A DNA stretch of 23,524 nucleotides from positions 1 through 23,524 of IMG/VR virus record IMGVR_UViG_3300008625_000077. One strand, given 5' to 3'. The notes below the pieces were generated by a model, which searched no databases, had not been told where the DNA came from, and was given only the letters and a program-made list of their open reading frames with translations. Shown piece after piece: positions 13,425 through 20,924 of this stretch. The position numbers and the translations under genes are program-made. Position 1 is the first letter of the stretch. Each line of letters opens with the position of its first letter. The DNA comes from a virus.

Positions 13425-13834
13425 CGATAATCCCTCTCTTCTGCCATAAAGGCTTCCATAACAATACCTTCAATATCAGGAGATTTCCAGTCATCTGGTT
13501 TTACTACATCAAGAAGTGTACCTCGTTTAGAGTCATCAGCATTATTGGCGCGCACTTTACTCATGTTTGCTCGCTGAACTTCATCCCAACCTTCTTGCCA
13601 AGGGAAACCCATACCGTAAGCTGTTCCCATAGCAACATAAACAAGATCGATTAATGCATCAAAGACTTCAGCATAATCCGCTTTTTCCAAGCCAGCTTCT
13701 AATTCAGCTAATTCTTCTTTAAGAAAGTTTACCCTAAATTCTTGGTAATGTTTAGATCCAAGGTCTGGTTTACCTATCTGCTTTAAACCAAATTTTTCAT
13801 GAAAAGCAATAATGTCTTTATACATATCAGCCAC
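13421..13834 (-). CDS. MazG-like all-alpha NTP pyrophosphohydrolase
   Basis: The 137-aa all-helical protein has the acidic metal-binding pattern of the MazG/PRA-PH group: KEELAE with Glu41 and Glu44, then EVFDALID with Glu56, Asp59 and Asp63, leading into LVYVAMGTAYGMG, a typical sequence for these enzymes. They hydrolyse (d)NTPs to NMP and pyrophosphate; phage versions may clean the nucleotide pool or lower ppGpp. I chose GTG 13834 (GTG GCT GAT ATG) because GGAGG lies six bases upstream; the next ATG at 13825 has no proper spacing. It overlaps the methyltransferase stop by 8 bp. Beside the hydroxymethylase-like enzyme it could serve as a dCTPase-type partner. Confidence 0.75.
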   Translation of the reverse strand: MADMYKDIIAFHEKFGLKQIGKPDLGSKHYQEFRVNFLKEELAELEAGLEKADYAEVFDALIDLVYVAMGTAYGMGFPWQEGWDEVQRANMSKVRANNADDSKRGTLLDVVKPDDWKSPDIEGIVMEAFMAEERDYR

Positions 13835-14651
13835 GACAATCCTCCCAATGATCAGAACTAGAATAAGGTGTTTCAATACAAGACCATGGTGGGAAAATAT
13901 CTGGCTTGTCCATACTTTTATGTGTAACTCTCCAAATAACATTTCGTGAATGTTCAGGAAATAATGGAGCAAACATAACGGCTAAAAAGTTCACATCATA
14001 ATATTCTCTTAAAGCATCAAAAGCACCGTCAAGTTCCCATTCATATAACTTGTTTTTATAATCGGTAATAGAAGCAAAAGTTCCGTAATGAGCCTCAATA
14101 GTAAAGCCGTGATCTTCTAACATACGACCAAAGGCTTCGTAGGTCATCTCATTGACGTGGTTTGCTGCTGCTTTACCATTAAAGCAAGGGGTAGAAATAA
14201 AAGCTACACCGTCATTAGTCAAATGTTCTTTAATAGTTTTAAGCATGCGATGAACGTGCTCAGGCTCAATATGTTCAACAACTTCAAAACATGTAATTAT
14301 ATTTCGATCGTTGGGCAAAGCTAGTCCTGTAACATCACCACTAATTAATTCAATTGGAAACTTACCGGTGTGGAACATTTCAGGTACTTCCAATTTGTTT
14401 ACGTCAACTCCAATATAGTCTTTTGCTATCATTCGAGATGAGTACATTGTTTTAGCTAATGGAACTTCTTTACCGCAGCCAATATCTAAAATCTTGGCAT
14501 TCTTATAGCGTCCTTTAGCATTCAAATATTTGATTACATGGGTCCATCTAAGTACATGTGCAATATAATCTCTGTGAATAAACCCACGTTTTTCGGCTGT
14601 GTCTAATGACAAGTGGGTGTTGTCAATAGCCTTTCCTCTAGCATTCGCCAT
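13827..14651 (-). CDS. Class I SAM-dependent methyltransferase
   Basis: The 274-aa protein has a Rossmann-fold methyltransferase core: motif I ILDIGCGKE near residues 54-62, an acidic residue ending strand 2 (YIGVDVNKLE), LISGDVTGL, and CFEVVEHIEP (motif IV region), followed by VAFISTPCFNG. There is no DPPY or NPPY motif, so it does not look like an adenine or N4-cytosine DNA methylase. The substrate cannot be read from the sequence; a small molecule, nucleotide, glycan or protein is possible. ATG 14651 follows AGGAGAAACG. Its place at the head of the nucleotide gene run suggests a link to DNA base modification, but this is inference. Confidence 0.8.
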   Translation of the reverse strand: MANARGKAIDNTHLSLDTAEKRGFIHRDYIAHVLRWTHVIKYLNAKGRYKNAKILDIGCGKEVPLAKTMYSSRMIAKDYIGVDVNKLEVPEMFHTGKFPIELISGDVTGLALPNDRNIITCFEVVEHIEPEHVHRMLKTIKEHLTNDGVAFISTPCFNGKAAANHVNEMTYEAFGRMLEDHGFTIEAHYGTFASITDYKNKLYEWELDGAFDALREYYDVNFLAVMFAPLFPEHSRNVIWRVTHKSMDKPDIFPPWSCIETPYSSSDHWEDCRG

Positions 14652-14671
14652 CGTTTCTCCTATAGTTAATG

Positions 14672-14687
14672 CCCCTCCGAAGAGGGG
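14672..14687 (-). other. CUUCGG-type hairpin between genes
   Basis: On the minus strand CCCCTC and GAGGGG form a 6-bp stem closed by a TTCG tetraloop, an exceptionally stable RNA hairpin. It lies just after the stop of the 86-aa gene and before the methyltransferase ribosome-binding site. No U-tract follows on the minus strand, so it may block 3' exonucleases or cause pausing and partial termination. Read on the plus strand the stem has a T-rich tail (ACTTTGTTTT), though no rightward transcript is expected here. Confidence 0.65.
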
Positions 14688-14695
14688 ACTTTGTT

Positions 14696-14956
14696 TTAAT
14701 CGTCAGCAATTTCTCTGCGTTCTACTTCAATACAATTATTATCCATAAGTACTCGCTGATAATAAGACAGGATCCTACTAACAGATTGCTTAGTAGTCAA
14801 GCGGCGTTCAAGAATAGCTAGCAAATCATTGCGCTCAATAGGTTCTTGCTTAGTAACCTCTTTGATAACCTCAACGATTTCCCAAGCTTGATCAGGAACA
14901 TCACATTCCGCTGGACAATCTTTGTATGAATAAAACTTTAGAATTTTCTTTGCCAT
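14696..14956 (-). CDS. Hypothetical helical protein, 86 aa
   Basis: No family recognised. After a short strand with a Cys pair (YKDCPAECD) the protein is helical. ERNDLLAILERRLTTKQSVSRILSYYQ followed by a strand with CIEVERRE resembles a small winged-helix arrangement, so nucleic-acid binding is possible. ATG 14956 follows AAGGA. It sits between the DUF932 gene and the hairpin upstream of the methyltransferase. Confidence 0.6.
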   Translation of the reverse strand: MAKKILKFYSYKDCPAECDVPDQAWEIVEVIKEVTKQEPIERNDLLAILERRLTTKQSVSRILSYYQRVLMDNNCIEVERREIADD

Positions 14957-14968
14957 ATTTTTTCCTTG

Positions 14969-15949
14969 TTAGGCGGCCTTAGCATACTCCTGAGCAAGAT
15001 CAATTGCATTTCGCTTAAGAGTTGCATTACGACCAAACCATGCGTTAAACATTGCAGCATCTCGTTCACGACCTAACTTGTGATCAACAACATAAGTGAC
15101 TGCATTAGCTGCTGCCCACCAAGTGTTTTTTGTAGGTAAGTCATGACCAGGTTGCTTCCAAATAGCCTCACGCACTAATGACGCTGTTCTCTTAAACTGC
15201 TGAAAATCTACCACAACATCAGACTTAACATCTTTTATTTGTGATGGAGCTAGAAGTTCCGGTTGGAAAAGCTTGGCAATATATTCATCGACCTTTTTAT
15301 CCGTGAATTCTTTGCTCGCAAGAAATTCTGCATTATGTTTAAGTTGATCCATCTGATTACTAGCTAAACCAAGTGCATCTTCAGCTTTGGCAATAACAGA
15401 AGCGTCAAACTCCTGAATATGCGGCATTCTGAATTGTCCCTTAGAGCTTTCACCTAAGGCATATGTCAATGTGTTATTACACACGACACGCGTAGGCGTA
15501 AACTTCATAATAAGACTTTTACCCCATTGATGTGGCTGAGATAGTAGAAGATAACCTTCAACCTCATCACCACCAGGAAGAGTAAATCCCTTATTAATTT
15601 TTGCTAATCCCCAGACATGTTGTCCTCCCTTAAGTGATCCAGCTGTATTCATTTCCATGTGACCTGCATCAGTGAACTTCTTAAAGAATTCAAACACTTT
15701 CTCGTTTTGAAATGGAACGTAGTTAGATCCGCATACTCCAAACTGTGACTCATCAGAATCTCTCATAAGAACTCTGTAATCAAGTACTGGAATATCTGTC
15801 GTAGTTTTCAATGGACGTGCGGACACGGTCCAATCCAAACCAGCAGCTACTAGCATTTCGTGAGGGGTTAAATCGTGTTCTACCTGAACACCAAGGCCAT
15901 GCCATGGAACGTCACCCGCCCAAGCCATAGATTCGACTTCATGTGCCAT
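14969..15949 (-). CDS. DUF932 phage/plasmid-like protein
   Basis: The 326-aa protein matches the DUF932 / TIGR03299 family. It has the hallmark N-terminal WHGLGVQV, the central YVPFQNEKVFEFF segment, and a RVVCNNTLTYAL block followed by a helical C-terminal half with a late WWAAANAVTYVVDH segment and GR----FNAWFGRNA. The family is common on phages and plasmids; its biochemical role is not established to my knowledge. It starts at ATG 15949 after AAAGGAGAAACGAT and has its own promoter with a perfect dyad close to the transcription start, so it is probably regulated apart from the upstream helicase and primase genes. Confidence 0.85.
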   Translation of the reverse strand: MAHEVESMAWAGDVPWHGLGVQVEHDLTPHEMLVAAGLDWTVSARPLKTTTDIPVLDYRVLMRDSDESQFGVCGSNYVPFQNEKVFEFFKKFTDAGHMEMNTAGSLKGGQHVWGLAKINKGFTLPGGDEVEGYLLLSQPHQWGKSLIMKFTPTRVVCNNTLTYALGESSKGQFRMPHIQEFDASVIAKAEDALGLASNQMDQLKHNAEFLASKEFTDKKVDEYIAKLFQPELLAPSQIKDVKSDVVVDFQQFKRTASLVREAIWKQPGHDLPTKNTWWAAANAVTYVVDHKLGRERDAAMFNAWFGRNATLKRNAIDLAQEYAKAA

Positions 15950-15984
15950 ATCGTTTCTCCTTTCTATAAATGGTTAATTGTCAT

Positions 15985-16002
15985 ATAAGGTTTTGACCTT
16001 AT
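15985..16002 (-). promoter_or_regulatory. Operator-like dyad at the DUF932 gene transcription start
   Basis: ATAAGGT at 15985-15991 and its complement ACCTTAT at 15996-16002 form a perfect 7-bp dyad with a 4-base centre. It lies about 7 to 24 bases downstream of the -10 box, overlapping the expected start of the transcript. A repressor site or a 5' RNA hairpin are both possible. Confidence 0.55.
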
Positions 16003-16008
16003 GTGTAT

Positions 16009-16037
16009 ATTATATACCGACAAAATATCTAAGTAAA
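16009..16037 (-). promoter_or_regulatory. Leftward sigma-70 promoter before the DUF932 gene
   Basis: On the minus strand TTTACT (16032-16037), 17-bp spacer, TATAAT (16009-16014). The spacer ends with TGTCGGTA, the same half-site seen in the rightward promoter at 6797-6825. It lies in the only sizeable gap inside the leftward replication run, so it boosts the DUF932, methyltransferase, nucleotide-enzyme and polymerase genes independently. Confidence 0.8.
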
Positions 16038-16072
16038 CAGACTTTTTTACTTTTTTACGGGATAATAAAAAA

Positions 16073-17545
16073 TCATAGACTATAAAATAAGTTTGTCATC
16101 GGTTGTATCAAATGTAAGGATTGTTTTGCTCGAGTGCATCCAACATAAAAAACTCGTGCTTCATCATCTGGATATTTGGTCATGTCATTAAAAGATCTTG
16201 GTGCAATATCTGTTAATAGCATAACATTATCTGCTTCACCACCTTTAGCTCCGTGAATAGTAGATATTTTAATTCTTGGTTTATTTTTGAATGATTCTTT
16301 TTGTCTTAAACAAGCGATGATGTATTCACGTTCTTTAGGCCTGATCTTATCTAGACCTTTATGCCAAATAATGTTGGGCATACCAGCTGTTATTCTGGTA
16401 TACATCGTGTTTTTATTTCTGTTTAGTTTAAGACGGTGAGATGTATATCTATTTATAGACTTTATCTCTTCATGAAAGCATATCCCGTTACGACGAAGCT
16501 TTTCCCAGGATTGTATTGCTTTTAATGCTGGACTGTCTAATATCCCTTTGTTTTTAGATTCATAGACATATCCATTGCGTTCACACATTTCCTCTAGTTG
16601 CTTTAACATATAGCCATTTCTAGCTAAAAGCAACCAGGAACCTTTACTTACATCAGGTTGTTCATAGTGACTGTACCATTGAATACTACCTGGTATGTGC
16701 TTGGGGTCCCATCGTTTGGCTCTGCGCTTAGATACACGTCCAATAATTCTGCTCGCGAAACTGTGGATCCTTTCTGGGACACGGTAACTTGTGCCAAGGA
16801 CTTGAACTGATCCATTAAGTGTTCTGAATCTATCAACGTCGGCTCCGGCCCATCGGAAAATTGCTTGGTCATCGTCTCCTGCAACATATACTACCTCTGC
16901 TTGTTGTGATAATTTATTTATTACTTGCCATTGTACCACGGAAAGATCTTGAGCTTCATCAATAAACAATACCTGCAATTCAGGATCTACTCCTTCCTCA
17001 ACAAACTTAGTCAACATGTCTGTATAATCAATTAACCCCATTAAATCCTTATACTGGTAAAAGGCATCGGCAACTTGCCTTAGTTCAAACCAATTAATAT
17101 CTTCATCGTAAGACGTTTGCCATTGCTCTTCTAAAGATATTTGCTTAATACGTCGCATATTCTCATGAAATAAAAATCTGTCTCCTTTCTTAGAAGTCAT
17201 GAGAGTACCTTCAGTTAAATCTAACTTAGATGAAAACTCAATGCCTAATCTAGTACCTAATTCTCTATAATGACTTAACTGCATAACGCTAGACTTATTA
17301 ATACCTAACTGTCTATAACAGAGAGAATGAATTGTTCTAAAGAATACTAGGTCGTCATCACTCAAATCAAATTTATCAATAGCTCGTTCTTTAGCTTCAT
17401 TTGCTGCCTTCTTTGTAAAAGCCAAGAAGCCTATATTCTCAGGTTTTACGCCATTGGTAATATGGTCTTCAACTAGCTTTAATAATGTTGTGGTCTTCCC
17501 TGTGCCAGGTGGTCCTACAATAATCTGAACTTTGTTGGGGTTCAT
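16073..17545 (-). CDS. SF1 UvrD/Rep-like DNA helicase
   Basis: The 490-aa protein shows the ordered motifs of superfamily 1A helicases: motif I GPPGTGKTTT (11-20), motif Ia FLAFTKKAANEAKERA, motif II LFIDEAQD, motif III GDDDQAIFRWAGAD, motif V ISTIHGAKGGEADNV and motif VI RVFYVGCTRAKQSLHLI. It unwinds DNA using ATP, probably at the phage replication fork or in recombination. It is shorter than full UvrD (about 700 aa), mainly in the 1B/2B insert regions. ATG 17545 overlaps the primase stop as ATGA and has no clear ribosome-binding site, so it depends on coupling to primase translation. Confidence 0.9.
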   Translation of the reverse strand: MNPNKVQIIVGPPGTGKTTTLLKLVEDHITNGVKPENIGFLAFTKKAANEAKERAIDKFDLSDDDLVFFRTIHSLCYRQLGINKSSVMQLSHYRELGTRLGIEFSSKLDLTEGTLMTSKKGDRFLFHENMRRIKQISLEEQWQTSYDEDINWFELRQVADAFYQYKDLMGLIDYTDMLTKFVEEGVDPELQVLFIDEAQDLSVVQWQVINKLSQQAEVVYVAGDDDQAIFRWAGADVDRFRTLNGSVQVLGTSYRVPERIHSFASRIIGRVSKRRAKRWDPKHIPGSIQWYSHYEQPDVSKGSWLLLARNGYMLKQLEEMCERNGYVYESKNKGILDSPALKAIQSWEKLRRNGICFHEEIKSINRYTSHRLKLNRNKNTMYTRITAGMPNIIWHKGLDKIRPKEREYIIACLRQKESFKNKPRIKISTIHGAKGGEADNVMLLTDIAPRSFNDMTKYPDDEARVFYVGCTRAKQSLHLIQPMTNLFYSL

Positions 17546-19047
17546 AGTATTGCATCGGAACCAAAGTCTGGTACATCAAACTCTTCTGTTTGTTGAGCAA
17601 ACTCTTGTACAGACCAGGCATTAATACCTTTACCTTTCACATTAAAGAAATGATGCTCAGCTCCACGATCTTTAAGCATCGCATAGATCTGATGAACCTT
17701 AAAATCTCTAAAATGCTGTCTATCTAAGAAAGCAAGAAGATCATTTACTCTAAAATAAGTTCGACCATTCTCCGTCCACGGCTTACCAATAAGTAATTCT
17801 TCTTTAACTTGAGCTTGAACTCTACCAGTAGCGAAAGCTTCAAGCATTTCCCAAAACTGTCCTGCAGCAGAAGCATCTTCAGGAACTTCAACAATATTAA
17901 CGTTGTCTAATAGGTGTTGTATAAGCTGTTGCCAATTATTTCTGTTAACAATAGATGGCATTGAGTTAAGCTGCTCCATACATCTACGTTGAAATCTATT
18001 CTGATTTTGTAAGTCATCTGTAGATAATTCTAAGCGTTCACCTTCAACATCAATAAACCAAATAGGTGGTCGTGTATCTAACTTTGTTAAACTGCCTAAG
18101 TTAGGTTGTCCACCTCCAGATACGCCGATACCATGCTCTCTTTGTCTACAAACCATCGCGTTACAATGTGGAGCGAGTGGAACCCTATTACACATATACT
18201 CATAGTCTTTTCGTTTTAAACTCTTAACAACCGCTAAGACCTCTATACTCTTTAGAGGTGGGTCCATGTATTGTCTATTCAACTCTTCAACTTCTTCTTC
18301 CCATTTATCTGGAACTGCCTTACGTGCATAAACGCCAAGGTTAAATAGTCCATCATTACGCGTTCCTTCTGGAAAGCCACTTGTTGCTAAATGTTGTAAA
18401 CAAGGTGGGCCATCAGGTAATTGATCACATGTCTGTGCTTTTATTTTCTTGACGGCTCTTTCTGTTTGTTTAAAACTATTAGCATACTCAATAAACTGTG
18501 CTGGTGATAAAGCATTACCATCATTATCAAGGCAATAGCGAGTAGTCTTATCACCATTAAAATATGGCATGTTTAGCCATGAGCCAACATCACCTCTTTC
18601 TACCAATAATTTTGTTTGCTTAGGAAATATCTCACAACCGCCAAAGCCACAACTTGCTGCCATGTCAGTTAGTTTTTCCTGCATAAGACTCGCAGGTATA
18701 GGCTTCTTTACAAAAAGAAATAAATGCAAACCGCCACTCTTTGTTCTACATGGAACAAGAGGGTAATTCTTAGAGCGTATTTTCTTTATTTGTTCTGGTA
18801 TATCTAAATCGTAAACGTCAATATCAGCTGCACCCCAATGACACTTAGCATCATCGTCGATAGGAACTATACCAAGGCCTTTCTTACCTTGCAAATGTTC
18901 TTCCCATAAAGCATCTGTAACTGGCTCATTTAGCGTCTGAGCACGACCGGTCTTTTTCCCAGAGTGTTTTTCTCCTTTGATCTCATACGAGCCATGCGCT
19001 CGTGCAAGACCTTTAAATAGCTCTGAGAACTCTGTTACTAAATCCAT
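17542..19047 (-). CDS. Archaeo-eukaryotic primase (AEP, TOTE-type) replication protein
   Basis: The 501-aa protein has an N-terminal AEP-like primase domain: the metal-binding hhDhD motif AADIDVYD with Asp75 and Asp77, and the s-x-H motif SGGLH with His108, in an arrangement resembling the TOTE conflict-system primase family. A middle helical PriCT-like region follows, with FPEGTRNDGLFNLGVYAR and a Cys/His cluster (YMCNRVPLAPHCNAMVCR) that may bind zinc. The last third (IWFIDVEGERLELSTDDL onward) is a helical extension, perhaps a helicase- or DNA-binding domain. No DnaG-type or DnaB-type protein is encoded in the window, so this is the likely replicative primase. ATG 19047 follows AGGAG. Confidence 0.8.
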   Translation of the reverse strand: MDLVTEFSELFKGLARAHGSYEIKGEKHSGKKTGRAQTLNEPVTDALWEEHLQGKKGLGIVPIDDDAKCHWGAADIDVYDLDIPEQIKKIRSKNYPLVPCRTKSGGLHLFLFVKKPIPASLMQEKLTDMAASCGFGGCEIFPKQTKLLVERGDVGSWLNMPYFNGDKTTRYCLDNDGNALSPAQFIEYANSFKQTERAVKKIKAQTCDQLPDGPPCLQHLATSGFPEGTRNDGLFNLGVYARKAVPDKWEEEVEELNRQYMDPPLKSIEVLAVVKSLKRKDYEYMCNRVPLAPHCNAMVCRQREHGIGVSGGGQPNLGSLTKLDTRPPIWFIDVEGERLELSTDDLQNQNRFQRRCMEQLNSMPSIVNRNNWQQLIQHLLDNVNIVEVPEDASAAGQFWEMLEAFATGRVQAQVKEELLIGKPWTENGRTYFRVNDLLAFLDRQHFRDFKVHQIYAMLKDRGAEHHFFNVKGKGINAWSVQEFAQQTEEFDVPDFGSDAIL

Positions 19048-19064
19048 AAGTTCTCCTCAATAAA

Positions 19065-19141
19065 GGCTGCATGTACATACGAAGGCAGCCACTCCGTTCT
19101 AAATAATCTACAAGTAAGAATATAAAGAAACCTCTTGTAGA
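19065..19141 (-). other. Gap with two inverted repeats upstream of the primase gene
   Basis: CTTGTAGA (19134-19141) pairs with TCTACAAG (19107-19114) around a 19-base loop and is followed on the minus strand by TTATTTA. A second pair, GGCTGC (19065-19070) with GCAGCC (19085-19090), is followed by TTTATTG. Both lie in the 117-bp gap between the ssDNA-binding candidate and the primase. They may act as weak terminators or attenuators that lower primase and helicase expression relative to the ssDNA-binding protein. Confidence 0.45.
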
Positions 19142-19164
19142 AGATGATGTACTCACCCAACGTT

Positions 19165-19938
19165 TTAGATTAGATCATCATTATTATCATCTTCACCAGA
19201 TGGTGCACTCACGTTAACTGCGCCGGAACTTACGGATTCATGGAAAGCTTTTGCTTCCATATAAACGTCAGCTTGATTAACAAGACCAGCAGACGTAATA
19301 CTCCAACCAAACCAAGTACCCATGTCGTTAGACTCTGGAACAGTTGTTAGGTTATAGACTTGGCCAAACATTGGTGGGGTGATTACTTTACCATCAATGT
19401 TTTCACGACGTGAAGCAATCATACTATTCCAGCGTCTAGCTTTTTTAAGCTGCGTTGAAGACATTGTAATAACTGCTTGCATTGGTTTACCATCTGGTCC
19501 TACAGCAATAACATAATGGTAAGCGGTCTGAACAATATTATTTCCATTTGGTAAGAAGTCTTTACCATCAATGGTTTTCATATTTGACAGAATAGGATCA
19601 TTAGGCTCATACTGATTAACAAGACCACCACCTTCTTCACGTGGTTTCCATTCAACAAACTTACGTTGATATGCTGTAGGAATAACTTGAAGACCAGTAT
19701 CACCATCGAAGATTTCGTTAGATACAGTATTATGTATCATACCTTCTTCTGCACCTTTAATGTAAGCACCATCAGACTTCTTACATTGTGGTGAACCTGA
19801 CTGTAATATAGACAGGAATGGAATAGCCAGATCATCTGCGCCAATTGTTTCTAAGCCAGCACCTGAGTCAAGTGCTATTGAAGTAAGCATCTCTTTAGAG
19901 AGCTCAGTGGTTTTTTGGGTAACTAATTTATTAGTCAT
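19165..19938 (-). CDS. Conserved-type phage replication protein, possible ssDNA-binding protein
   Basis: The 257-aa protein has a beta-rich middle part (GADDLAIPFLSILQSGSPQC, then VIPTAYQRKFVEWKPRE and a TWFGWSITSAG segment) and a flexible, acidic C-terminal tail of about 15 residues ending DDNNDDLI. Acidic tails ending in a hydrophobic residue are typical of SSB and T7 gp2.5 and dock partner proteins. Together with its position directly upstream of primase and helicase, this suggests the phage's ssDNA-binding protein. There is no sequence motif proving an OB fold. ATG 19938 follows AAAGGAGAAACAA, a strong site. Strong expression would fit an SSB. Confidence 0.6.
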   Translation of the reverse strand: MTNKLVTQKTTELSKEMLTSIALDSGAGLETIGADDLAIPFLSILQSGSPQCKKSDGAYIKGAEEGMIHNTVSNEIFDGDTGLQVIPTAYQRKFVEWKPREEGGGLVNQYEPNDPILSNMKTIDGKDFLPNGNNIVQTAYHYVIAVGPDGKPMQAVITMSSTQLKKARRWNSMIASRRENIDGKVITPPMFGQVYNLTTVPESNDMGTWFGWSITSAGLVNQADVYMEAKAFHESVSSGAVNVSAPSGEDDNNDDLI

Positions 19939-19953
19939 TTGTTTCTCCTTTCT

Positions 19954-20511
19954 TTACTTCTTGATAGAAGCTTTGTTTGAAATGTGGATACTAAATGTAT
20001 CCATTGGTATAGGCTCACCGGCCTCAATCTGCTCTTTAACAAACGCACGAAGTGTTTGCCAATGAACGGAATCTTTTTCGCTAAATGGAATATTCTCTTC
20101 AGACATGAGCTCTTTAACATGGTCAGCAGTATCTTCTTCACCGCGACCAAAATTCATTTTGATCTCACTTTTAATAAGATCGCCAAAGCCATTGTCTCGT
20201 AACCAGGAATAAGCTACATCAGCATTCTTTTTAGAAATAGCCGCATAATATTCTGTTGCTACAGAAATGGCAGAGCCATCTTCAAGAACAACTTTCTCTA
20301 AGCCAAGCTCACTCATAGCTTGGGGAAGAGCTTCATATTGTAGTCGATCTAATTCTTTCTTTTTATCTTTAAGCAACTGCTCAATATCTTCAATTTCTCT
20401 CACTGTAGCAGAAAGAGTTGCTGCGATATAAGAGACTAAACCTAAGTTCATCTCAGCAGCTGATTGATTTTTGGGTGCAGCGTCAGCTGCCATCATATCA
20501 GATAGATCCAT
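19954..20511 (-). CDS. Conserved phage protein with N-terminal coiled coil, 185 aa
   Basis: Residues 35-60 (VREIEDIEQLLKDKKKELDRLQ) form a likely coiled coil. The rest follows a pattern found in many phages: EALPQAMSELGLEKVVLEDGS, then YYAAISKKNADVAYSWLRDNGFGDLI, IKMNFGRGEED, and VHWQTLRAFVKEQIEAGEPIP. No function is known to me, but such genes lie near phage replication genes. ATG 20511 has AGGAGAAACA upstream and overlaps the preceding gene by 14 bp. It is the second gene of the leftward replication run. Confidence 0.75.
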   Translation of the reverse strand: MDLSDMMAADAAPKNQSAAEMNLGLVSYIAATLSATVREIEDIEQLLKDKKKELDRLQYEALPQAMSELGLEKVVLEDGSAISVATEYYAAISKKNADVAYSWLRDNGFGDLIKSEIKMNFGRGEEDTADHVKELMSEENIPFSEKDSVHWQTLRAFVKEQIEAGEPIPMDTFSIHISNKASIKK

Positions 20512-20839
20512 TGTTTCTCCTTATGTCAATAGTCGTAGGATAATAGTGCTTCAACTCTTTATCCCATTTTAATAGATTAACGTATCCCCCAGTTTTACTA
20601 GAAGCAATCATAGCCGCAGCGGCAATTGAACCAGGGTCTCCCATTAATAATAGATAATCCTTCACTGTAAACAAGTCTAAGCCTTCTTGTAAGACTTTTA
20701 TAACTTCATCATTATTGAAGGTAAACAAGTTACCATGAGGGAGTAGTACGCTGATGTTACCATATTCTGTTGCACTAAGAATGTTTCGCCCGCGTACTTC
20801 CTGCGTAACATAGACTGTAGGAACAGTTTTTTCTGTCAT
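20498..20839 (-). CDS. Conserved phage protein, 113 aa, first gene of the replication run
   Basis: A compact alpha/beta protein whose pattern recurs in phages: EYGNISVLLPHGN, FNNDEVIKVLQEGL, FTVKDYLLLMGDPGSIAAAAMIAS, VNLLKWDKELKHYYP and TIDIRR. The function is unknown to me; it is often found beside the neighbouring coiled-coil protein. ATG 20839 has AAAGGAG eight bases upstream, and a leftward promoter is only about 33 bp further upstream, so this is the promoter-proximal gene of the replication operon. Confidence 0.75.
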   Translation of the reverse strand: MTEKTVPTVYVTQEVRGRNILSATEYGNISVLLPHGNLFTFNNDEVIKVLQEGLDLFTVKDYLLLMGDPGSIAAAAMIASSKTGGYVNLLKWDKELKHYYPTTIDIRRNNGSI

Positions 20840-20871
20840 AATTATTCTCCTTTCTGTGTAGTAAAGTGTAT

Positions 20872-20900
20872 ATTATAATTCGGTTTTTATCCAATGAAAA
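20872..20900 (-). promoter_or_regulatory. Leftward sigma-70 promoter of the replication run
   Basis: On the minus strand TTTTCA (20895-20900), 17-bp spacer, TATAAT (20872-20877). The spacer keeps ACCGA placed two bases before the -10 box, as in the rightward promoters at 6797 and 7422. It drives the genes from 20839 leftward and faces away from the SF2 helicase promoter. Confidence 0.75.
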
Positions 20901-20924
20901 CAGGGAAATTAAATTTAGTCGTTA

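Noticed and set aside
13421-13972. Longer N-terminus for the MazG-like protein (start at 13972)
   Set aside because: The extra residues are hydrophobic noise overlapping the methyltransferase gene. GTG 13834 has GGAGG at ideal spacing.
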